Virus record (IMG/VR): IMGVR_UViG_3300036860_000505
Coordinates: 1-44,962 of that record
Length of the DNA stretch: 44,962 nucleotides
DNA from: a virus
Strand: one strand, 5' to 3'
Below are positions 37,922-44,961 of this stretch, piece after piece. Each line of letters starts with the position of its first letter. Positions within the stretch are counted from its first letter, which is position 1. The notes below the pieces were generated by a model. The model had not been told where the DNA came from. It searched no databases and was given only the letters and a program-made list of their open reading frames with translations. Position numbers and translations under genes: made by a program.

Positions 37922-38289
37922 CAGAAGGGGGCCTCCGGGTCGTCGTCATCGTCGTCCAGGTCCTCGCCGGATGCGGCGAGGGCGAGCTGGCTGCCCGATT
38001 CCCGGAACATCTCGCGGGCGCTCCAGACGCTGACTGGGCTGGCGGGCGGGTGCAGCTTGGCGGCCAGCCGGGCGGTCTCCTCGTCGACCGGTTCCAGGTC
38101 GTACACCGCGTCGGGGCTGTACAGGACGGTGCGGGCCTGGCGGCCGTCGACCTCGGGGACATCGATGCGGAGGAAGTCCTTGCCGGCGATCTTCTGCTCG
38201 CTGGCCTTCCCGGCGACGGTGTGGCGGCCGAACAGGTGGACGACCACCCAGGCATCGAAGGTGTCAGCGGTGCGGTCGGTCTCGGTCAT
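37921..38289 (-). CDS. Conserved hypothetical replication-region protein
   Basis: 122 aa from ATG 38289 behind AAAGGAG. Contains DAWVVVHLFGRHTVAGKASE, QKIAGKDFLRIDVPEVDG and YSPDAVYDLEPVDEETARLA, ending in an acidic Asp-rich tail. From memory, the VELFGH..AGK.....G..FLRIDVPE pattern is shared by many phage and prophage proteins with no assigned role. The acidic tail recalls single-stranded DNA-binding proteins but no OB fold is obvious. Confidence 0.7.
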   Translation of the reverse strand: MTETDRTADTFDAWVVVHLFGRHTVAGKASEQKIAGKDFLRIDVPEVDGRQARTVLYSPDAVYDLEPVDEETARLAAKLHPPASPVSVWSAREMFRESGSQLALAASGEDLDDDDDDPEAPF

Positions 38290-38305
38290 GTTGCTCCTTT
38301 CGTGG

Positions 38306-38515
38306 TCATCGGCCGTCGTCGGTTGGCCGTCGGGCGGCGCGCTTGAGGTCGGCCCAGCCGGCGCCGATGGCGATGTCGGCGAGGACGTCGGCGGCGTCGA
38401 GGACGCTGGGCCAGTGCTCGGCCCAGCCAGCGGCCTCGAGGCGGTCGCGCAAGGCCCGGGCGGCGGCCGCGGTGGCCCGGGCCAAGTCCAGGTCGACGTG
38501 GGTGCCGAGGGTCAC
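38306..38515 (-). CDS. Hypothetical small helical protein
   Basis: 69 aa from GTG 38515, GTGA overlap with the ParB-like gene. Helical (LARATAAAARALRDRLEAAG, VLDAADVLADIAIGAGWADL) with a basic tail. Function unknown. Confidence 0.6.
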   Translation of the reverse strand: MTLGTHVDLDLARATAAAARALRDRLEAAGWAEHWPSVLDAADVLADIAIGAGWADLKRAARRPTDDGR

Positions 38516-40173
38516 GGCACCGCCGCGGCGTCGACGTCGCCGGCGGCGGCCTCGGCGGCGGGTTCGAGGTCCTCAGCGTCGGGCCGGTAGGCAGGGCACT
38601 CGCAGTCGTCGAAGGTGCACCGACCCTCGAGGTCCTCGTCGAGGTCGTGGTCATCCGCCTCGTCGCCGCAACGGCAGATCCGCAGCTCCTCGCCGTCGGG
38701 CCCGCCGGGCCCGGCCGGCTCCGCCGAGGCCTCGGCGCGGTCGGCCTCCAGCTTCGCCTGCTCGGCCTCGCTGAGCTCGTGGCCGGCGGCCTGCAGGGTG
38801 GCCAGGTGCCGATCGGCGACCCGGCCAATCCAGCGGCCCCAGCCGACCCGGAGGTGCTCCTCGGCATGCGCGAGCACGACCGCGCGGGCGACACGGCCGC
38901 GGATGGCCGGGTCCTCGGCGAGTTGCTCCAGGGCGCGGCGGTAGTTCTTGTACGTCCCGCCGTAGGACTGGGCCTCCTCGACCGGGTCCAGCTCCAGGAG
39001 CTTGCAGGCGGCCTTGGCGACGTTGGCCTCCAGCCTGGCCAGCAGCGTGCACAGCACGTCGTCGACCTGCTGGATGGGCTGGTAGGTCGCCAGCACCTCG
39101 GGGGCCAGCAGCGCGCGGCAGCGCTCAACGCGGATCCGCGCCGCGACGGTGAGGGCGCGGTCGTGCTGGCGGCGTTCGGCCTCCTCGCGCTCCCGCTTGG
39201 CCTGGTAGTCGGCCTCGCGCTCCCGCTTGGCGTGGTAGTCGGCGTCGGCGGCCGCGCGGGGGTCCTGGTCGGCGTGCAGCTTGGGGTCGCGGCACATCCA
39301 CACCCGCTCGCCGTGGGGGCAGACCGCGGCCGCGTGGCAGGCCCGGGCGGCATGCTCCTGGAGGGGGACCTGGACCAGCGGGTGGACGTAGAGGCAGCCC
39401 TGGTGGTCGTCGCCGGCCAGCGGCCGCGGGACGCGGTTGTACCAGCCACCCTTCGGCTCCTGCAGCAGCGTGATCCCCTGGGCCTTGAGGTCGGCGCGGG
39501 TCTGCTCAGCCTTGCGCTCGAGCGCCAGCCGGTCGAGGTCCTCCTTGACGGCCTGCTCGAGCGGCTGCCAGGCCGGCAGCTTGCCGTGGGCCTGCTGAAC
39601 GGCGAGCTCGGCGGCACGGTCGGCCAGGCCGGCGTCGACGAGCTTGTGGAGCTGCTCGGCGTTCGCCAGCGTGATACGACTCGTATCAAGCGCCTCCAGC
39701 GCCTCGATGGGGAGCTCCAGGAGCGCCAGCCGCGCGGAGACGGTCCGCTGGCTCACGCCGGTCAGCTTGGCGAGGTCGCGTTGGGTGGCGTCCGGATCCA
39801 CCTCCAGGAGGCGGGCGTACGCCGAGGCCTCCTCCAGCGGGGTCAGATCGGACCGCTGGACGTTCTCGATGATCATCGCCGCGACCCGCTCCGGCTCGGT
39901 GAGCTCCCGGATGACCGCGGGGACGGTCCGGAGCTCCAGGAACCGCGCGGCCGCGAGCCGTCGCGCGCCGCAGACCAGCAGGTAGTAGTCCTCGCGGGGG
40001 GTGACGAGCAGGGGCTCCAGGATGCCGTGGGCCTTGACGGAGTCGATCAGCTCCTCGAGGTCGCCGAGATCTCGGCGGGGGTTGTCGGGGGCGACGCGGA
40101 GCCGTTCGTCGGTGGGGAGCTGCGCCCAGCCGGGCGTCGAGGCCTCGGCGGTGGTGGGGGTGGTGAGGGTCAT
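38512..40173 (-). CDS. ParB/Spo0J-like protein with long zinc-rich C-terminal extension
   Basis: 553 aa from ATG 40173. The N-terminal ParB/Srx domain has NPR at residues 31-33, VCGARRLAAARFLEL (around 68-82) and IIENVQRSDLTPLEEASAYA (around 101-120). The HTH domain follows (ATQRDLAKLTGVSQRTVSAR). The remaining 330 residues are unusual: a Cys/His region (HAAAVCPHGERVWMCRDPKL), a coiled coil (YHAKREREADYQAKREREEA), and an acidic C-terminus with CRCGDEAD...CTFDDCECPAY. No ParA is seen. It may bind one of the two iteron arrays as partition or replication regulator. Confidence 0.82.
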   Translation of the reverse strand: MTLTTPTTAEASTPGWAQLPTDERLRVAPDNPRRDLGDLEELIDSVKAHGILEPLLVTPREDYYLLVCGARRLAAARFLELRTVPAVIRELTEPERVAAMIIENVQRSDLTPLEEASAYARLLEVDPDATQRDLAKLTGVSQRTVSARLALLELPIEALEALDTSRITLANAEQLHKLVDAGLADRAAELAVQQAHGKLPAWQPLEQAVKEDLDRLALERKAEQTRADLKAQGITLLQEPKGGWYNRVPRPLAGDDHQGCLYVHPLVQVPLQEHAARACHAAAVCPHGERVWMCRDPKLHADQDPRAAADADYHAKREREADYQAKREREEAERRQHDRALTVAARIRVERCRALLAPEVLATYQPIQQVDDVLCTLLARLEANVAKAACKLLELDPVEEAQSYGGTYKNYRRALEQLAEDPAIRGRVARAVVLAHAEEHLRVGWGRWIGRVADRHLATLQAAGHELSEAEQAKLEADRAEASAEPAGPGGPDGEELRICRCGDEADDHDLDEDLEGRCTFDDCECPAYRPDAEDLEPAAEAAAGDVDAAAVP

Positions 40174-40559
40174 GTGCGTCCTCCCGTTGACGCGGTGCTG
40201 GTGGGTCGGCCGCGGCGGCGGAGCTCGGCGACGACCCGGTCGACGTCGCGCGGTCGCCAGATGCCGGCGTCGGCGCCGGCGGCGCGGAGCTGCTCGAGGA
40301 TCCGGCGTTGCGCCGGCCGGATCGGGCCGCGGTCGGTCTTGAGCTCCCGCCACAGGATCCGGTCGCGGATCAGCAGCAGGTCGGGCAGTCCGGCGGCCTG
40401 GGCGTCGCCGACCAGGTGGCGGCCGCCGTCGTGGTCGACGACCTCGCGGCGGGCGTCGCCGACGTGCAGGACCGTCCAGCGGTACAGCGCGGCGAGCTCC
40501 AGGACCTGGGTCTGCCAGTCGGCCTCCGACAGCTTGGGCATGGCCCGGGTGGCCTTCAC
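40170..40559 (-). CDS. VRR-NUC domain nuclease
   Basis: 129 aa from GTG 40559, whose GTGA overlaps the corrected stop of the frameshifted upstream gene. SEADWQTQVLELAALYRWTV, then GLPDLLLIRDRILWRELKTD and IRPAQRRILEQLRAAGADAG with IWRP match VRR-NUC, a PD-(D/E)xK fold; D60, E72, K74 and Q84 are the expected active-site set. Probably a Holliday-junction or structure-specific nuclease serving phage replication and recombination. Confidence 0.88.
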   Translation of the reverse strand: MKATRAMPKLSEADWQTQVLELAALYRWTVLHVGDARREVVDHDGGRHLVGDAQAAGLPDLLLIRDRILWRELKTDRGPIRPAQRRILEQLRAAGADAGIWRPRDVDRVVAELRRRGRPTSTASTGGRT

Positions 40560-41069
40560 GACCCACCGCCGGAGCTGGAGGCCTCCAGGGCACGCCGCCG
40601 AGCGGCCCAGCCGCCGCAGACCTCGGCCGGAGTGCCGTCGGCGCGGTAGGGGACGCCGTCGATGCGGGGGCGGGCCGTAGCCGTCGACCTCGACCGGGAC
40701 GGTGACGCCGGACGGATGCCGGTAGGCGACCACCTTGCGCATGCCCTGATGGCACCAGAACCGTTCGCCCGTGGCGACGATGCGGTCCAGCAGCTCCTGG
40801 TCGCCGGCGTAGCCGTCCTCGCCGCGGCGTTCCGGCGACCCGGGCCGGTAGGCGCAGTCGTGGCAGGGCGCGGGGCGGGTGACGGGCTGGACGCCGGCGG
40901 CCAGGAGCTTGACCGCGGTCGGGTCGGGGTCGACCTGGTCGAGGTCGTAGACCGGCTCCCAGCAGGTGCACCGCTGCGGGCCCATGAAGGCGGCACCATC
41001 GCAGCACATGCCCCCGCCGGCGTCGGGCAGCTCGACCGTGGTGGGCAGGCTGAGGCCGCAGAGGTTCAC
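40556..41069 (-). pseudogene. Conserved Cys-rich phage protein with one-base frameshift
   Basis: Starts at GTG 41069. The first frame gives CHDCAYRPGSPERRGEDGYA, FWCHQGMRKVVAYRHPSGVT and EVDGYGPP; the expected continuation, RIDGVPYRADGTPAEVCGGW and AARRRALEAS, is in another frame and ends at 40556. Deleting one base from the G5 run at 40666-40670 joins them into a normal 170-aa protein. From memory, the C.DCAYRPGSPE...FWCH.GM...DGVPY.ADG...C.GWAAR pattern is a common actinophage protein. The next gene overlaps the corrected stop, supporting an indel (assembly or real). Confidence 0.75.
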
Positions 41070-41131
41070 GACCCACCACCGGCGATCGAGACGGCGCGGA
41101 CGGCCTCAGCCTGCTGAGGTCCCACGTTCAC
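41066..41131 (-). CDS. 21-aa leader ORF
   Basis: GTG 41131 behind GGGGAGGGG encodes MNVGPQQAEAVRAVSIAGGG then Ser, and its TGA overlaps the next GTG. Low size and composition; it may only couple translation. Confidence 0.3.
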   Translation of the reverse strand: MNVGPQQAEAVRAVSIAGGGS

Positions 41132-41325
41132 CGCCCCTCCCCCCTTCTAGAGGGGGGGAGGGGGGCGTGAATACACGCCGTGATTTCCTGACCAGCCGAA
41201 ACGAAGGCAGCCGTGATTTGCCGTGATTTGGATTCGTGAATAGGCCCCTGGTCCCTGACCTGCCGGAACGCCACAGCACCGTGAATAGGCGAGGCCGTTC
41301 GTGAATACCCGAGATTACGGCTCAT
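41128..41325 (-). CDS. 65-aa ORF spanning the CGTGAWTW array (coding status doubtful)
   Basis: ATG 41325 overlaps the helicase stop (ATGA) and the TGA at 41128 overlaps the following GTG. The peptide (MSRNLGYSRTASPIHGAVAF, then IHESKSRQITAAFVSAGQEI) has no recognised domain and its Ile-His/Ile-Thr periodicity comes from the DNA motif repeated within it. The stretch may be mainly a DNA site, with translation keeping ribosomes moving. Confidence 0.35.
   Translation of the reverse strand: MSRNLGYSRTASPIHGAVAFRQVRDQGPIHESKSRQITAAFVSAGQEITACIHAPLPPSRRGEGR
41166..41307. repeat. CGTGAWTW motif array downstream of helicase (origin candidate)
   Basis: Four copies of CGTGAATA (41166, 41235, 41280, 41300) and three of CGTGATTT (41179, 41212, 41222), all in the same orientation on the plus strand. 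AT content is locally raised. Next to a DnaB-like helicase gene this resembles a DnaA-box-like or iteron origin. Confidence 0.55.
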
Positions 41326-42782
41326 GGCGGCAGCTCCGTCGCCATGGTGACCGGATGATACGTCGAAGGGTTGCGTCCCTGCGCGCCACGGCCGCCGGGC
41401 TTGCAGTGAACCAGCCCCAGGCGCACCTGCGCGTCCAGCTTGCGTCTGGCCTTCTCGACCTCCTTGGCCTCGGGGGAACGCCCCTGGACGTCGAACATGA
41501 GGCGGGCGGCGTCGGCGGCGGTGAGCCCCGCCGGGTGCGCCTTGACCAGGTCGAGGACGTCGCTGCCGTGCAGCACGGTGGTGGTGCCGCCCTCGGCGTC
41601 GTGCAGCAGCTTGGCGGGGCCGATCTCCTCCATCGGCTGCTTCAGGTGATGCAGCTCGACCACGGGGTCGCCGGGGTCGCCCCACAGCAGCAGCACGCTG
41701 CCGGCGCCGGCGGTCAGCCAGATCGACCCGTACACGTCGGCGAGCGCGCGGGGGCGGCGGCCGTCGGAGCCGGCCTTGCGCTGGTGGTGGAGCTCGACCA
41801 GCTCGATCCCGGCGACCAGGGCGGCCTGGCGGGCGCGGTTGAACCCGGCGCCGGCTTCGTCCTTGACCAGGTCGGCGGCGACGTCCTTGAGGGAGTCGAC
41901 GATGACGGTGTCGGCGCCGGCGCGGCGGGCGAGGTCGATCAGCAGCGCCGGCGTCTTGGCGAGGTCGGAGGTTGGTGGGCCCTGCCAGACGACCAGCCGC
42001 TCCGCCAGCGCCCGGCGGTCGTCCTCGGTGACCATGCGGCGCAGCGAGCGGCGGATCTGCGAGGGCCGGTCGCACGCCAGGTACAGCACCCGCGAGCTGG
42101 TCGGGACGACGGGCATGCCGAGCAGGGTGTCTCGTAGGCCGATACGGGCCAGGGTGAGCTGCCCGGCGAGGGTGGTCTTGCCGACGCCTTGGGGTCCGAC
42201 CAGCATCAGCGACTCCCCCTGCGCCCAGGCGATCTCGCCGTCGCGGCCCCAGATCGCGGTGGGGGTGGCGGGGGTGTCCAGCGCGAAGGTGGCGCCGTCG
42301 ACGGACCGGTCGCGCTCGGGGCCGCCGTCGGTGGCGGCGTGGAGCTTGGCGGCCAGCAGCGTGGCGACCTGGTCCAGCGGCACCGACTGGTCGGCGGCGA
42401 GCTGGACGGCCTGGTAGCCGGCGTCGGCGAGGCGGCGGCGGGCGCCGAGGTCCCGCAGCCTGGCGGCGTCGGCGGCGACCCACTCGGCGGGGGCGCGCTG
42501 CTCGTAGAGGTGGGCGAGATAGGCGGGCCCGCCGGCCTGGTCGAGCTCGGCGCGGTCGCGGTCCAGGGCCTCGAGCTCGCGGCGGACGTCGAGGGGGCCG
42601 TGCGGCAGGCCGAGGTGGTGCAGCTCCAGGATCCGCCGGTAGATGGCGCGGTGGACGGGCCGGTACAGGTCCTCGGGTTGCAGGCCGGCGTCGCGGGCGT
42701 GATCGACCGCGGCGGTGGAGTCCAGCAGCGCCGATAGCAGCCGCTCCTCGAGGTCGGGCGCGCTGGGCGGGGCCGGGAACAC
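41322..42782 (-). CDS. DnaB/RepA-like replicative helicase
   Basis: 486 aa from GTG 42782; TTG 42794 behind a G-run is an equal alternative. The N-terminal DnaB-type domain covers about residues 5-115 (APDLEERLLSALLDSTAAVD, LYRPVHRAIYRRILELHHLG). The RecA-like ATPase has Walker A GPQGVGKT (196-203), Walker B TVIVDS (292-297), LACDRPSQIRRSL, and ELHHQRK. A winged-helix-like end follows (LVKAHPAGLTAADAARLMFD). Likely the phage replicative helicase; no separate loader or primase was recognised. Confidence 0.88.
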   Translation of the reverse strand: MFPAPPSAPDLEERLLSALLDSTAAVDHARDAGLQPEDLYRPVHRAIYRRILELHHLGLPHGPLDVRRELEALDRDRAELDQAGGPAYLAHLYEQRAPAEWVAADAARLRDLGARRRLADAGYQAVQLAADQSVPLDQVATLLAAKLHAATDGGPERDRSVDGATFALDTPATPTAIWGRDGEIAWAQGESLMLVGPQGVGKTTLAGQLTLARIGLRDTLLGMPVVPTSSRVLYLACDRPSQIRRSLRRMVTEDDRRALAERLVVWQGPPTSDLAKTPALLIDLARRAGADTVIVDSLKDVAADLVKDEAGAGFNRARQAALVAGIELVELHHQRKAGSDGRRPRALADVYGSIWLTAGAGSVLLLWGDPGDPVVELHHLKQPMEEIGPAKLLHDAEGGTTTVLHGSDVLDLVKAHPAGLTAADAARLMFDVQGRSPEAKEVEKARRKLDAQVRLGLVHCKPGGRGAQGRNPSTYHPVTMATELPP

Positions 42783-42783
42783 G

Positions 42784-42984
42784 TCATTGCCCAACCGGCC
42801 CCCCCTGCGGGTCGAGCAGCCCGACGCCGTGCGCCCGGGCGGCGCCACGCAGCCGCGCCGCGACGTCGGCGAGCTCGCTGCCCACGGTGGCCCGGTCCAG
42901 CGCGTACCGGGCGACGAGCAGGAGGTCGGCGACATCGCGGCCGGCGAGCAGCAGCACGTCGGGATCGGACCGGACGACCGTCAT
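42784..42984 (-). CDS. Hypothetical small helical protein
   Basis: 66 aa from ATG 42984 (ATGA overlap). Reads DPDVLLLAGRDVADLLLVAR, YALDRATVGSELADVAARLR. All-helical, no motif. Directly precedes the helicase gene and could be a loader-like partner, but that is only positional. Confidence 0.6.
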   Translation of the reverse strand: MTVVRSDPDVLLLAGRDVADLLLVARYALDRATVGSELADVAARLRGAARAHGVGLLDPQGGPVGQ

Positions 42985-43289
42985 CGACCACCTGCCTCGG
43001 ACCGGTCGGGGGTGCGGGTGCGGCCGGCGGTGCGGTCCAGGAGCTGCCGGGGCGCGGACCACATGTGCGGGTAGCCATGCTGCTCGTGGCCGGCCATCTC
43101 GACGCAGTAGGCGGTGCCGGCCTGGTCGCGACGTGCCCCGCACCAAACCTCGCCGCCCTTGCCGTAGCGGCCGCGGAGTTCCCGCAGTTCGGCAACCGCC
43201 GCTGCGGCGTCCTCGGCTCGGACCCAGATGTGGTCGTCGTGTGGGTCGGCGGGCGTGATGGCGTCCAGGTCGACCCGCTCGGCGGCCAT
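42981..43289 (-). CDS. Small zinc-binding protein
   Basis: 102 aa from ATG 43289. A helical first half (DHIWVRAEDAAAAVAELREL) is followed by VWCGARRDQAGTAYCVEMAG and HEQHGYPHMW, a C...C...H...H site common in small phage proteins (C....C..xxGH.g.H). Function unknown. Confidence 0.65.
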   Translation of the reverse strand: MAAERVDLDAITPADPHDDHIWVRAEDAAAAVAELRELRGRYGKGGEVWCGARRDQAGTAYCVEMAGHEQHGYPHMWSAPRQLLDRTAGRTRTPDRSEAGGR

Positions 43290-43444
43290 CACGCCACCTC
43301 CCGGAGCCGGTCGATAGCGTCGGGGGCGGTCGGGTCGTCGTACTCGAACGGTCCGGCCAGCCCGAGCACAGCGCGGCAGGTGCACGTGCAGCCATCGGCT
43401 TGGCAGAGGTCGCCGTGGCAGCGGCCGCGGCAGTGGCCGCACAT
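43289..43444 (-). CDS. 51-aa Cys-cluster protein
   Basis: ATG 43444 overlaps the RecT-like stop and TGA overlaps the next ATG. The first 23 residues carry eight cysteines and two His (MCGHCRGRCHGDLC, then DGCTCTC), a dense metal-binding or metallothionein-like cluster; the remainder is acidic. Missed by a 60-aa size cut-off. Confidence 0.6.
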   Translation of the reverse strand: MCGHCRGRCHGDLCQADGCTCTCRAVLGLAGPFEYDDPTAPDAIDRLREVA

Positions 43445-44532
43445 CAGTCCCGCCACCCGTCCGGCTCGAACGTCTTGGCCTCCAGCGCCGCCTGCAGGTA
43501 GGCGACGGCCCGGTCAGCCCAGCCGCCGCCGAGGGCCATGAGGTCGTTGGTGATGGCGAGCGGGTGGTCGCCGTCGGGGCCGAACTCCTCGGCGTGGGAG
43601 TCGGCGAGGTACTTGCGGGCCTGGCCGGCGGGCACATGGTTGGCCAGGCACCATGCGACCACCGCCGACCGCTGCTCGACCGGCTGGTCGGGCTCGTCGA
43701 GGGTGGCCTGGGTGGGCTCGGCAAGGGGTGGGTCGCTGGACGCTGGCTCCCTCCCCGGAACGGCTCGTCCAGCTTTCCGCCCCTTGCCGGCCGGGTGGGC
43801 CCCGCCGTCGGGGGAAGGCGACGGCGGGGCCGTTGGTGCCGCAGCCTTGGGCGGTTCGTGACCGGCGCTGGCGACGTCGGTGTAGCCAGGGCCCGCCGCT
43901 GCGGCGTCATGGTCCGAGGCGGCAGGGTGGGGACCTGCCGCCTCGGACGTCTGTTCGACCCGGCGGGCGACCTCGACCACGGGGCCAGGTGCGGCGGTGG
44001 GGTCGCCGTCGTCGCCGAGCAGGTGCGCCAGCTCCGGGAAGATGGACAGCGGGAACTGCCGGCGGAGCGCGCGGCGTTCGGCGCGCTGCAGGCACATCTC
44101 GTCGGCGTGCTCGTCGATGTAGTGCCCGCCACCGGCCTTGCCCTGCTTCCACTTGTACCAGGCTCTGCCTTCGACGTCGGGGTGGCCCTTGCGGCGGCAC
44201 ACGACCCGGCAGAAGTAGATGCCGTCGGGTGGGCCGCCGCCGTCGTCCTCCTCGAGCAGGTCCATGCCGGCCCATTGGGGATGCTGGAGGGCCTTGAAGA
44301 GGTAGCCGTCGCGGGGGATCCAGATGGTCGCGGGTTGGCTGCCCTTGCCGGGGATGATCTTGATGTGGCCGAGCAGCGGGTCAAGGCCGTAGGTGTTGGC
44401 CAGCAGCAACGCCGCATGCGTCAGCGGGTTGTTGGGGTGCAGCCCGAGCGCGAGCATGGCGCGCTCGGGGTCGGGGGTGAACTGCGCGAGGCTGGTGCCG
44501 GCCTGCTCGGCAGGGCGGGCGAGCTCGCTCAA
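43444..44532 (-). CDS. RecT-like single-strand annealing protein with long C-terminal extension
   Basis: 362 aa from TTG 44532 (TTGA overlap with the upstream gene). Residues 20-180 show the RecT signature: LLLANTYGLDPLLGHIKIIP, IWIPRDGYLFKALQHPQWAG, then HYIDEHADEMCLQRAERRAL and RRQFPLSIFPEL. RecT proteins anneal single strands in phage recombination and replication. The last 160 residues are a Pro/Ala-rich linker and a helical C-terminus (AVVAWCLANHVPAGQARKYL). No RecE/exonuclease partner was recognised; the VRR-NUC gene is the nearest nuclease. Confidence 0.85.
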   Translation of the reverse strand: MSELARPAEQAGTSLAQFTPDPERAMLALGLHPNNPLTHAALLLANTYGLDPLLGHIKIIPGKGSQPATIWIPRDGYLFKALQHPQWAGMDLLEEDDGGGPPDGIYFCRVVCRRKGHPDVEGRAWYKWKQGKAGGGHYIDEHADEMCLQRAERRALRRQFPLSIFPELAHLLGDDGDPTAAPGPVVEVARRVEQTSEAAGPHPAASDHDAAAAGPGYTDVASAGHEPPKAAAPTAPPSPSPDGGAHPAGKGRKAGRAVPGREPASSDPPLAEPTQATLDEPDQPVEQRSAVVAWCLANHVPAGQARKYLADSHAEEFGPDGDHPLAITNDLMALGGGWADRAVAYLQAALEAKTFEPDGWRD

Positions 44533-44801
44533 GGGGCCGCCTCCTCCGGGTCGGGTTGCAGGTCGTCGGAGCGGAGCAGGGTGCAGTCGCTGGACAGCAC
44601 CCACGCCTGCCCGTGGGGTGGGCCGGCGTCCACCAGGACGCGGGTGTAGGCGCCGTCCTGCCACACCCCTCGGACCTGGCTCTGCTGGCCGGTGGGGTCG
44701 TAGCGGACGACGTTGCCGATCTCGATGCGGCGGCGCGCCCCGGAGTTCCAGGAGCGGAGGACCTGGCGCAGCTTCCGGCGGTCGGCGAGGTCGTCAGGCA
44801 T
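44529..44801 (-). CDS. Hypothetical early protein
   Basis: 90 aa from ATG 44801, which overlaps the 3' end of the repeat protein by 8 bases. A basic N-terminus (RRKLRQVLRSWNSGARRRIE) and a beta-rich core (IGNVVRYDPTGQQSQVRGVW, YTRVLVDAGPPHGQAWVLSS). Could be a small KOW/SH3-like barrel. Function unknown. Confidence 0.65.
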   Translation of the reverse strand: MPDDLADRRKLRQVLRSWNSGARRRIEIGNVVRYDPTGQQSQVRGVWQDGAYTRVLVDAGPPHGQAWVLSSDCTLLRSDDLQPDPEEAAP

Positions 44802-44961
44802 TGGCGGAGGCCGGTTGGTTGAGGGAGCACATGCGGTCGAGCAGGTCGAACGCGGACTCCTGGAGCGCTTCGACGGTCGGTCGAAGCGCGTCCCGGGCGG
44901 CGTCCCGGGCGGCGTCCCGGGCGGCGGCCCCGGCGGCGTCCCGGGCGGCGTCCCCGGCGGC
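44794..44961 (-). CDS. Tetrapeptide-repeat protein, C-terminal part (gene split by window edge)
   Basis: Continues the gene that starts at 588. In frame from 44961 it reads further AARD/AAGD repeats and then the conserved-looking end ALRPTVEALQESAFDLLDRM, CSLNQPASANA, TGA at 44794. The sharp switch from repeats to this helix is what the family's C-terminus looks like from memory. 55 residues here plus 196 at the other end, with repeat number uncertain. Confidence 0.8.
   Translation of the reverse strand, partial: AAGDAARDAAGAAARDAARDAARDALRPTVEALQESAFDLLDRMCSLNQPASANA

Noticed and set aside
38647-40680. Rightward open frame of about 677 codons opposite the ParB-like gene
   Set aside because: Antisense shadow of a clear ParB-domain gene in a very GC-rich sequence.
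42800-44417. Large leftward Arg/Pro-rich open frame across the RecT-like gene
   Set aside because: Only its 3' end (42981-43289) has protein-like composition and a coupled ATG; the rest is the wrong frame of the RecT-like gene.
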